DNA of 11,622 bases from SURF-24 sp964537965 (GTDB lineage Bacteria > Bacteroidota > Ignavibacteria > Ignavibacteriales > SURF-24), in the NCBI GenBank assembly GCA_964537965.1, contig CAZIDB010000147.1:1-11622 (forward strand), read 5' to 3'. A model generated the notes under the pieces. It saw only the letters and a program-made list of their open reading frames with translations, had not been told where the DNA came from and did no database searches. Shown here piece by piece: positions 5,192 to 11,622 of the stretch; position 1 is the first letter of the stretch; every line of letters begins with the position of its first letter. The position numbers and the translations under genes were made by a program.

Positions 5192-6940
5192 ATGGATCAT
5201 AATTTTCCTATATATACAGAACAGGTAGAATGCCAGGATTGCTATAAATGTGTTCGTGAATGCCCGGTAAAAGCTATTAAAGTGAATGAAGGACATGCAA
5301 GTATAATTTCAAAGTTTTGCACAGCTTGCGGTCACTGCGTTGTTGTTTGTCCGGTAAAAGCAAAGAAAATAAGAGATGATAAATCCCGCGTTGAATTATT
5401 ACTAAATCAAAACAGAAAAGTATATGCATCGTTAGCCCCTTCCTGGATAACAGAATTTGTGGGAATATCCAAGCATCAAATGATTGAAGCACTTAAACAA
5501 TTAGGTTTTGCAGGAGTAAGCGAAACAGCAATTGGAGCGCAGGAAGTAACTGCCGGATTAAAGGAATTACTTAACAACTCAGAGTCAGGTTTATTTATTT
5601 CTTCTGCCTGTCCTTCTGTTGTAGATTTTATCTCCAAGCATATGGCTAACTACAAAGACAATATTATCAAACTGCTTTCACCCGTTCTTGCTCATTCGGA
5701 TTTACTAAGAAAGAATTTTGGGAATGATATTGCTGTTATCTTTTTCGGTCCGTGCATCGCAAAAAAAATTGAATCAGATCGTTATCCTGATAAGTTAAAT
5801 ATTTCACTAACATTTCAGGATTTGAAACACTTATTTGAAAGCCATGGTATTGATCCATTTTCTGTTCCATCCAAGCATGAAAGATTTGTTCCTTTTGAAG
5901 CTGAAGAAGGCAGCCTTTACCCTATTGACGGAGGAATGATAAAAACAATGGGCGACAATTTGAATGATTCTAATCTTGAAAGTTTAGCAATAAGTGGTTT
6001 GGATCATCTTAAATACTATTTGGAAGGATTTGATAACAAAACCAACGATAAAAAGATTTTTATTGAAGCTCTCGCCTGCAAAGGTGGTTGCATAAATGGT
6101 CCCTGCAGATCTGGTAAAAGCACTGGTTTAAAAGACAGGTTTCTTATTAAAGACAGTTACAACAAACCAATAACCGAAAGACAAAATACTGTTAAAGTAT
6201 TTGAAAGCTTAAGACTGCCTGAGATAAAAAATGATATTATTTATTCTGAAGAAAAGATAAACAGGGCGTTGGCTAAACTTGGAAAAATTAATTTATCCGA
6301 TGAGTTAAATTGCGGAGGATGCGGTTACGATACCTGCCGTTTATTTGCAGAAGCTTTGTTAAAAGGAAAAGCAGAACCGGCTATGTGTGTTTCCTTAATG
6401 AGGAAGCAGGCGCTAAAAAAAGCAAATGCAATTTTACGATGTATGCCTTCTGCCGCAGTAATAGTAGATTCATCTTTAAGAATAATTGAGTGCAACAAAC
6501 ACTTTGCAGAAATGTTTGGCGAGGATATGCTTACACTTTATGCAATACTTCCATCATTAAAAGGCGCTTACCTTGAAAAAATAGTTCCGTTCTCAAACTT
6601 ATTCAAAGCGGCGCTAAGAACCGGCGAAGACCTTTACAGAGAAAATTTACGGGCAGGAGAAAAGCTTATTCATTTAACTCTTTTTACAATTGAACCAAAA
6701 CAAGTAATTGGAGCGATACTTCAGGATGCGACAGAAATTGAAATGAAAAGAGAAGAAATAGCCAAAAGAGCAAATGAAATATTGCGGAAGAATTTGAACA
6801 CAGTGCAGGGTGTGGCAAAACTGCTTGGTGAACATATGGCCGATACTGAAATTTTGTTAAGATCAATTGCAAAAGGTTTTACAACACAGGAAGCAAATTC
6901 CCAGGAAGTTGTAATTAAGAAGGATACGCAAGGTGAGTGA
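5192..6940 (+). CDS. hydS: PAS-containing sensory-type [FeFe]-hydrogenase (HydS-like, group C)
   Basis: The 582-residue protein has four parts. The first is a 2[4Fe-4S] domain (C14, C17, C20, C24 and C43, C46, C49, C53). The second, about 75-345, is an H-cluster domain. The third is a single-cluster FeS domain, CGGCGYDTC, with C374, C377, C382 and C399. The fourth is a PAS domain at about 411-515, followed by a helical tail resembling a kinase dimerisation helix (to 582). All four H-cluster cysteines are present: C140, C188, C296 and C300. The three signature loops are altered: SSACPSVV (alanine where catalytic enzymes have the proton-transfer cysteine of TSCCP), FGPCIAKKIE (glycine for methionine) and ALACKGGCINGPC. 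The first two changes match those described for Thermotoga maritima HydS, a slow, sensory enzyme. It probably reads H2 or redox state and passes it on through the PAS and helix region. No kinase domain is attached. It overlaps the phosphatase gene by 8 bases. Confidence 0.9.
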   Translation: MDHNFPIYTEQVECQDCYKCVRECPVKAIKVNEGHASIISKFCTACGHCVVVCPVKAKKIRDDKSRVELLLNQNRKVYASLAPSWITEFVGISKHQMIEALKQLGFAGVSETAIGAQEVTAGLKELLNNSESGLFISSACPSVVDFISKHMANYKDNIIKLLSPVLAHSDLLRKNFGNDIAVIFFGPCIAKKIESDRYPDKLNISLTFQDLKHLFESHGIDPFSVPSKHERFVPFEAEEGSLYPIDGGMIKTMGDNLNDSNLESLAISGLDHLKYYLEGFDNKTNDKKIFIEALACKGGCINGPCRSGKSTGLKDRFLIKDSYNKPITERQNTVKVFESLRLPEIKNDIIYSEEKINRALAKLGKINLSDELNCGGCGYDTCRLFAEALLKGKAEPAMCVSLMRKQALKKANAILRCMPSAAVIVDSSLRIIECNKHFAEMFGEDMLTLYAILPSLKGAYLEKIVPFSNLFKAALRTGEDLYRENLRAGEKLIHLTLFTIEPKQVIGAILQDATEIEMKREEIAKRANEILRKNLNTVQGVAKLLGEHMADTEILLRSIAKGFTTQEANSQEVVIKKDTQGE

Positions 6941-8111
6941 TAATCAATTATTTGTTGAAGTAGATTATGGCCAGGAAAGAAAATACGGGGAAGAAATATG
7001 CGGCGATTCTTTTTCATTTAAACAAATACAGGAAGAAGGAAGACGAATTGTTGTTCTTTCTGACGGACTTGGAAGCGGTGTTAAGGCAAATATACTCTCT
7101 TGTATGACTGCAGAAATGGCAGTTCGTTTTATTGCAAGTGATATGGACCTGCTTGAATCTGTTAAGGTAATTATGGATGTGCTTCCTGTTTGTGAAGTGA
7201 GGAAAATAAGCTACTCAACTTTAACGGTTGTTGATATGCTCATATCCGGTGAAACAAGAATTATTGAAATGGATAATCCTCCTCATATTCATTTAAGAGG
7301 GAACAATGTTGTTAGCAATGAAGAATGCCAGGAATTTACTGCCCCCGGCTGGCACAACAGAAAAATAAGAGTATCAAAAATAAATGTTGAGCCGGAAGAC
7401 CGGATAATAATTTTCTCTGATGGCATAACACAGGCCGGTTTGGGCAGCAAGCAATTACATCTTGGATGGCGGTTAAATGGTTGTACAGACTTTGTTATTT
7501 CCCAGGTTGAGAAAGAGAAAAACATTTCTGCCAGAAAGTTAGCTGCAAATATTATTGATGAAGCAATTACGCATGAAGAAGATTACGTTCCGCATGATGA
7601 TATGACTTGTTCAGTTATATATTTCCGCTCTCCTAGAAGAACAATGGTAATTTCAGGTCCGCCTTTTCATAAAGAACATGACAGGGATTATGCACAGCGC
7701 CTTGCAATGTTTCCCGGTAAAAAAATAATCTGCGGCGGAACTACAGCCAATATTATCTCAAGAGAATTATCAAGAGAAATTCACACTTCACTTAAGCGGT
7801 TTGGAGATTTACCTCCGGCATCTACTATGTCCGGGATTGATTTGGTAACCGAAGGAATATTAACTCTTAGCAGGACTTACCAAATTCTAAAAGACAGAGA
7901 TACTATTCACGATCCATCTCCTGCTTCTGCCTTAGCTGAATTATTAAGAGAAAGTGATATTATTGATTTTTATGTTGGAACAAGAATAAACGAAGCACAT
8001 CAGGATCCTACATTACCAAGAGAACTTGAGATTCGGAGAAACATCATAAAAAAAATTATTCGCATCCTGGAAGAAGAATATTTAAAAGAAATTAATCTGA
8101 ACTATATATAA
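6933..8111 (+). CDS. SpoIIE-type PP2C serine/threonine phosphatase with extra C-terminal domain
   Basis: The 392-residue product starts at a GTG (6933) preceded by AAGAAGGA at 8 bases and overlapping the hydS stop. Residues 1-232 form a SpoIIE/PP2C domain with its metal-binding aspartates intact: CGD (D25), SDGLGSG (D44), SDGIT (D163) and HDDMT (D222, D223). It should be an active Mn/Mg phosphatase on phosphoserine or phosphothreonine. Residues about 235-392 form a second domain I cannot name, with VISGPP, KKIICGGTTANIISREL (263-279) and GIDLVTEGILTL (301-312), ending in a charged helix. Phosphatases of this form occur next to group C hydrogenase genes in other anaerobes, which suggests it relays the HydS signal. 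No STAS protein, anti-sigma kinase or serine kinase is encoded nearby, so its substrate is unknown. It has no signal peptide or membrane segment. Confidence 0.88.
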   Translation: MSDNQLFVEVDYGQERKYGEEICGDSFSFKQIQEEGRRIVVLSDGLGSGVKANILSCMTAEMAVRFIASDMDLLESVKVIMDVLPVCEVRKISYSTLTVVDMLISGETRIIEMDNPPHIHLRGNNVVSNEECQEFTAPGWHNRKIRVSKINVEPEDRIIIFSDGITQAGLGSKQLHLGWRLNGCTDFVISQVEKEKNISARKLAANIIDEAITHEEDYVPHDDMTCSVIYFRSPRRTMVISGPPFHKEHDRDYAQRLAMFPGKKIICGGTTANIISRELSREIHTSLKRFGDLPPASTMSGIDLVTEGILTLSRTYQILKDRDTIHDPSPASALAELLRESDIIDFYVGTRINEAHQDPTLPRELEIRRNIIKKIIRILEEEYLKEINLNYI

Positions 8112-8131
8112 ACTATTTAAAGAGTAATACA

Positions 8132-8416
8132 ATGAATAAAATTGAAGTAAAGATTTGTATGGGAACAACTTGTTTTATTATGTGCAACGCAGACCTTGAA
8201 GATCTTGAACAGGAAATTGCTCCGGCAATTTTGCCTTATATTCAATTATCCGGTTCACCCTGTCTTGGGTTATGTAAAGATGCTCAATTCCATAGAATTC
8301 CTTGTGCATTAATTGATGGTAAACCTATTGAGAATATAGATAAGAAAAAACTGCTGGAAGCAATTGAACAAACAGTGACTGAAAGATTTTTGGTGAAGAA
8401 TAATTATGGAAAGTAA
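8132..8416 (+). CDS. Small [2Fe-2S] thioredoxin-fold ferredoxin-like protein, copy 2
   Basis: The 94-residue product shares the plan of the protein encoded at 4912: KICMGTTC (C9, C14) for the first cysteine pair and GSPCLGLC (C44, C48) for the second, then LIDGKPIENID. The two are evident paralogues, although this one lacks the extra cysteine of SCGP and has a few residues inserted before LIDGK. It should bind one [2Fe-2S] cluster and shuttle electrons in the cytoplasm. It starts 20 bases after the phosphatase gene, with AAAGAG upstream of its ATG. Its last 11 bases overlap the start of the group B hydrogenase gene. Translational coupling suggests that it serves that enzyme, just as copy 1 sits against the sensory hydrogenase. 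Confidence 0.86.
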   Translation: MNKIEVKICMGTTCFIMCNADLEDLEQEIAPAILPYIQLSGSPCLGLCKDAQFHRIPCALIDGKPIENIDKKKLLEAIEQTVTERFLVKNNYGK

Positions 8417-9848
8417 TCTTGTTAAAATTCGCAGGGAAATATACGTTAGACTGGCAAAGGCATTTTTCGAAAATACTTTGGAGGAAAAGGTTGACCGCAT
8501 TCCTTTGGAAATGAGACCTAAAAACGGCGAACTGCTTTCCCGCTGTTGTATTTACAAAGACAGAGCTATGATTAAATACAGAATTATGGCTGCTCTTGGT
8601 TTGGGATATGAAGATGAAACTGATGAGTTAACTCCTCTATCTGAATATGCTTCTTTAGCATTAAAGATGAATGTGGAGGACAGACACTTAACAATACTAA
8701 CAGAATTATGCAGCGCATGCATAAAAACACATTATCATATTACGGAAGCATGCCGCGGGTGTGTAGACAGACCTTGTACTGTAAGCTGCGGGAGAAAAGC
8801 AATAACTGTTTCAAATGGTAAAGCGCAAATTAATTATGAGTTATGCGTTGGATGCGGAAAGTGTACAACTGTTTGTCCGTATAAATCAATTATTCGTATT
8901 CCTATTCCCTGCGAAGAAGCTTGCCCTGTTGGCGCAATTACAAAAGATGAATTTGGGAAAGAAAAGCTAAACGAAGAAGATTGCATACTTTGCGGCAAAT
9001 GTTTAAAAGCCTGCCCGTTTGGTGCAATAGCAGAGAGGTCTCAACTAATAAAAGTGTTGCAGTCTTTAACACAGGAAAAACATATTACAGCATTAATAGC
9101 TCCTTCAATTATTGGGCAGTTTCCCGGAACTGTAGAACAAATGTACAGCGCACTTTTAAAACTTGGTTTTAAATCTGTTCTGGAAGTTGCAGTTGGAGCG
9201 CAGAAAACTGCAATTGAAGAGACAAACGAATTTAACGAAAAGATGAATGCCGGAGCACAATTTATGACAAGCTCGTGTTGTTCTGCATATGTTTTAGCCG
9301 CAAACAAACACATTACAAAGTTGCAACCTTTTGTTTCCAAAACTCCCTCTCCAATGATTTTTGCCGGAAGAATAGCAAAAGGAAATAATCCGAAAACAAA
9401 AACAGTATTTATTGGTCCCTGCCTTGCAAAGCGCAAGGAAGCATTTAATTCGGATTCAATAGATTACACACTTACTTTTGAAGAACTTGGTTCACTGTTT
9501 ATTGCAAAAGATATTGACGTGGCAGAATGTGACTCCATCAATTTACCAGACCACTCAACTAAAGAAGCAAGACTTTTTGCAGTATCTGGCGGTGTAGCCG
9601 GAGCAGTTGGGCATTGTATTAATTCAAACATTGAATTTAAACCCTGCATTATAAATGGGTACAACAGGCAGGAACTAAAACAGTTACCCGGAAAACTATT
9701 CAACCAAAAGCCGGGTAATTTTATTGAAGTAATGACTTGCGAAGGCGGTTGTATTGCTGGTCCCGGTGTAATTGCAAAACCAAACATTGCAAGTAAAAGT
9801 GTTGAACGTTTTGCAGGAAAAGCCGAACCAACTCTTAAAACAGAATAA
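8406..9848 (+). CDS. Group B (B1/B3-type) [FeFe]-hydrogenase
   Basis: The 480-residue product has the N-terminal region typical of group B enzymes, including RCCIYKDRA at 46-54. It then has a cysteine-rich part with C116, C119, C124, C128; C147, C150, C153, C157; C169, C173; and C193, C196, C199, C203. That is enough for three [4Fe-4S] clusters, perhaps more with C102 and C105. The H-cluster domain fills about 225-470: SSCCSAY (C291 as proton-transfer cysteine, C292 as ligand), FIGPCLAKRKE (C339) and EVMTCEGGCIAGPG (C445, C449). Unlike the sensory hydrogenase it keeps the catalytic cysteine pair, so it is probably active in H2 evolution or uptake with ferredoxin. The proline that normally follows the pair is serine (S293). 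It needs the HydEFG maturases, which are not in this window. It is the last gene of the operon and ends 43 bases before a terminator. Translation likely starts at the ATG after GGTGAAGAA. Confidence 0.92.
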   Translation: MESNLVKIRREIYVRLAKAFFENTLEEKVDRIPLEMRPKNGELLSRCCIYKDRAMIKYRIMAALGLGYEDETDELTPLSEYASLALKMNVEDRHLTILTELCSACIKTHYHITEACRGCVDRPCTVSCGRKAITVSNGKAQINYELCVGCGKCTTVCPYKSIIRIPIPCEEACPVGAITKDEFGKEKLNEEDCILCGKCLKACPFGAIAERSQLIKVLQSLTQEKHITALIAPSIIGQFPGTVEQMYSALLKLGFKSVLEVAVGAQKTAIEETNEFNEKMNAGAQFMTSSCCSAYVLAANKHITKLQPFVSKTPSPMIFAGRIAKGNNPKTKTVFIGPCLAKRKEAFNSDSIDYTLTFEELGSLFIAKDIDVAECDSINLPDHSTKEARLFAVSGGVAGAVGHCINSNIEFKPCIINGYNRQELKQLPGKLFNQKPGNFIEVMTCEGGCIAGPGVIAKPNIASKSVERFAGKAEPTLKTE

Positions 9849-9891
9849 GCAATATTTCATCTGTCAAAATCCGGTAAATTTAAAATGAAAA

Positions 9892-9921
9892 AGATCCCGC
9901 CAATGCCGGGATCTATTTTTT
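9892..9921. terminator. Bidirectional hairpin terminator ending the hydrogenase operon
   Basis: A perfect 8-bp stem (9892-9899 with 9907-9914, arm AGATCCCG) closes a 7-base loop. On the plus strand it is followed by ATTTTTT, a strong U-tract, 43 bases after the group B hydrogenase stop. On the minus strand the hairpin is followed by TTTTCATTTT, so it can also end transcription of the convergent secreted-protein gene. Confidence 0.92.
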
Positions 9922-9991
9922 CAAGATTTAAATTTTACTTGAAATTCTTCTTGCTATAATCAGTAACGTGGATTTCTCAGTATTCATTAAC

Positions 9992-11535
9992 TTACTTCAT
10001 TAAACACATCTTTCTTATCTGCAAATTCCCATCAACATTTAGAATAAAAAAATATACCCCACTGGAAATATTTTTCCCGTCAAATACAACCTCATAATTC
10101 CCTGCCGGTTTTTCATCATCAACTAAAACTGTTATTTCGTTTCCCAGAACATCAAAAACTTTAAGGCTTACTTTTGATGCTTTTTGCAAGGAAAATTTTA
10201 TTCTTGTTGCCGGATTAAACGGGTTTGGAAAATTCTGGTAAAAATTAAAATCATTAGGATTGAAATGCGTCTTTTGTCCAACTGATGTTGTACTTATAAA
10301 GACACTGTCTTCTATTGTAGTTTTATTTCCTGATGAATCAACAGGAGTAAGATTATAGATATCATCTCCGTCAACATCATTTAAAGAATCCGGGGAAAAT
10401 AACAGATGATTTTTTGTTCCTGTTTTCCAATTGCCTAATAATTCAGATTCAGAAGTTCCATCAGTTTTATAAATCTTTGCGCCATCCAAACTTGCTTCTT
10501 CATCTAATCCAACCCCGGTTATATCAACCACATAAAAATCGAAATAACTTCCTGAACTATCTGAAATAAAACTCACATCAATTATAGAAGGAGGAGTAAT
10601 ATCCATACTATCTGCACCAAACTGCGCAAGCTTTTTATAATAAGTGTACGAATGAATTGCATGCCCGGAATAACTTTCATTACCCCTGTAATGCTTGTCT
10701 ACTCCATACAACATACTTTCCATGTTCCCCCAGCCTTCTTCGTTAAAACTTGTAGTCTCAGTATCCAGTCTTTTGTCTCCACACCAATAATTACTTTTTT
10801 GCCGGGGAAAGTATTAACATAGTTTATTTCATCCTGGGCATCATTAATTATTCTCGTTTCATCATCAACATAATCCATCATTGCAACATAATCCACAATG
10901 TTAATAAGGTTTTTAAGATAATCCATTCCGGGTTTGCTATCGTACCATCTTGGAATGGCCACTCCGAATTAAGTGCCGTCATTAACCGAATCCACCATTC
11001 CTTTCATCTCCGTAATAAAACTAACAAAGCTGTTCCATATTTCCAGCCTTGTACTCGCATCAGACCATCCGCTTAAAAGATATGGTTCAACATCATATTG
11101 AATTCCATCAAATTTTTCTTCGGGGGTTAATGCTTCAGCATTAAATTTAAGTACATATTCAAGCCTTTGCCTTCCGGTACTTTGATTTGTTGCTGCCCAG
11201 TCAGAACTTCCGTCAAGATATTCTATTTCAATTCCCAGTTGATGCGCCTCTTTTATAAAAGTATGAAGCTTTACTCTTCTGCCTGAATCTGCTCTTACAT
11301 ATACTGGTGAATAGAAATAAACTCTGTTTATTGGACGAGGGTTTGTTGAAATAACATTTTCATTATCTGAACCGGGAGGATTTTGGCAGAAGTAAAAAAA
11401 CTCCTGCCGCACTGTTGTGTTAATTATAATATTGGTAGATTCTCCCCAAAGCCATATTGCCCTAACATCCTGGCAACTGTTATCAATAGTTAATAAGGAT
11501 AAAAACAAACAACACAGGAAAAAACTTTTTTTCAT
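9992..11535 (-). pseudogene. Broken gene for a secreted TIM-barrel-like protein with type IX sorting domain
   Basis: Three minus-strand pieces read as one protein of about 514 residues. Piece 1 (11535-10969) has a signal peptide (MKKSFFLCCLFLSLLT) and the motif FDGIQYDVEPY, like the acidic strand of GH18-type barrels. It stops at TAA (10971-10969), yet the same frame continues as FGVAIPRWYDSKPG and VAMMDYVDDETR: an in-frame nonsense codon. Near 10763-10775 the frame shifts: VIIGVETKDW runs off, while another frame continues DTETTSFNEEGWGNMESMLYG (split by the shift after ETKDW). One lost base, perhaps a G in a GG run or an A in AAAA, explains it. The last piece (to 9992) ends in a type IX secretion/Por sorting domain: FYQNFPNPFNPATRI, VFDVLGNEITVLVDD, SSGVYFFIL. 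Intact, it would be an outer-membrane-exported protein, probably acting on polysaccharide. That role is inferred. Two separate lesions favour a true pseudogene, but sequencing error is possible. Confidence 0.85.
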
Positions 11536-11564
11536 CTGATACTCATCTATAATTCATAAAAATG

Positions 11565-11594
11565 AGAGATGCCAAACATTAGTCTGGCATCTCT
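11565..11594. terminator. Hairpin upstream of the broken secreted-protein gene
   Basis: A perfect 10-bp stem (11565-11574 with 11585-11594, arm AGAGATGCCA) closes a 10-base loop. T-rich runs lie on both sides: CATTTTT on the minus strand and AACATTTTT on the plus strand. It sits upstream of a minus-strand start codon, so it most likely terminates a minus-strand gene that lies beyond the right edge. Confidence 0.7.
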
Positions 11595-11622
11595 AACATT
11601 TTTCAATTGCAAAACATTATTT

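Noticed and set aside
4404..9787. Several antisense open frames of 60-131 codons within the hydrogenase operon
   Set aside because: All lie opposite strongly conserved coding sequence, lack ribosome binding sites and show no domain features.
1..11622. CRISPR arrays, insertion sequences or attachment sites
   Set aside because: No regularly spaced direct repeats, transposase or integrase genes were seen; the single tRNA gene has no duplicated 3' end nearby beyond the short GAATCCC shared with its terminator.

Overview
The window looks like chromosomal DNA from an AT-rich, anaerobic member of the Bacteroidota/Chlorobi/Ignavibacteria group. Three things support this. A secreted protein ends in a type IX secretion (Por) sorting domain with the FPNPFNPATRI and GNEITVLV motifs common in Ignavibacteria. 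The tRNA-Ser promoter fits the Bacteroidota TAnnTTTG -7 box. The gene content (dicluster ferredoxin, Rex, [FeFe]-hydrogenases) is that of a fermenter or syntroph. Genus and species cannot be settled from this sequence.

Left part (1-3932). The 5' end of a secreted Asp-box repeat protein runs off the left edge on the minus strand. Next comes a solitary beta-class DNA methyltransferase (minus). A gene-free stretch of about 450 bases leads to a small 2[4Fe-4S] ferredoxin (plus), which shares a bidirectional hairpin terminator with a convergent thioredoxin gene (minus). A small secreted protein of unknown function (plus) abuts, stop codon to stop codon, a histidinol-phosphatase-like inositol monophosphatase-family gene (minus). 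A tRNA-Ser(UGA) gene has its own promoter and terminator.

Centre (4118-9921): the core of the window is a six-gene plus-strand operon. It runs rex - small [2Fe-2S] protein - PAS-containing sensory-type [FeFe]-hydrogenase (HydS/group C) - SpoIIE-type PP2C phosphatase with an extra C-terminal domain - second small [2Fe-2S] protein - group B [FeFe]-hydrogenase. Internal gaps are 1 to 20 bases or short overlaps. Two overlapping Rex-like palindromes lie just upstream of rex, and a strong bidirectional terminator follows the last gene. The reading I favour (inference) is that Rex gates the operon by NADH/NAD+ ratio, HydS senses H2 or redox state through a modified H-cluster site, and the phosphatase relays that signal. 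The group B enzyme would be the catalytic or second sensing hydrogenase, and the two [2Fe-2S] proteins electron shuttles or docking partners. No NuoF-like diaphorase subunit, no histidine kinase or anti-sigma factor, and no HydEFG maturases are present.

Right part (9992-11622): a secreted protein with a TIM-barrel glycosidase-like look and a type IX sorting domain (minus) is broken by one in-frame stop and one frameshift, so it is a pseudogene or carries sequencing errors. A hairpin upstream of it probably ends the next gene beyond the window.
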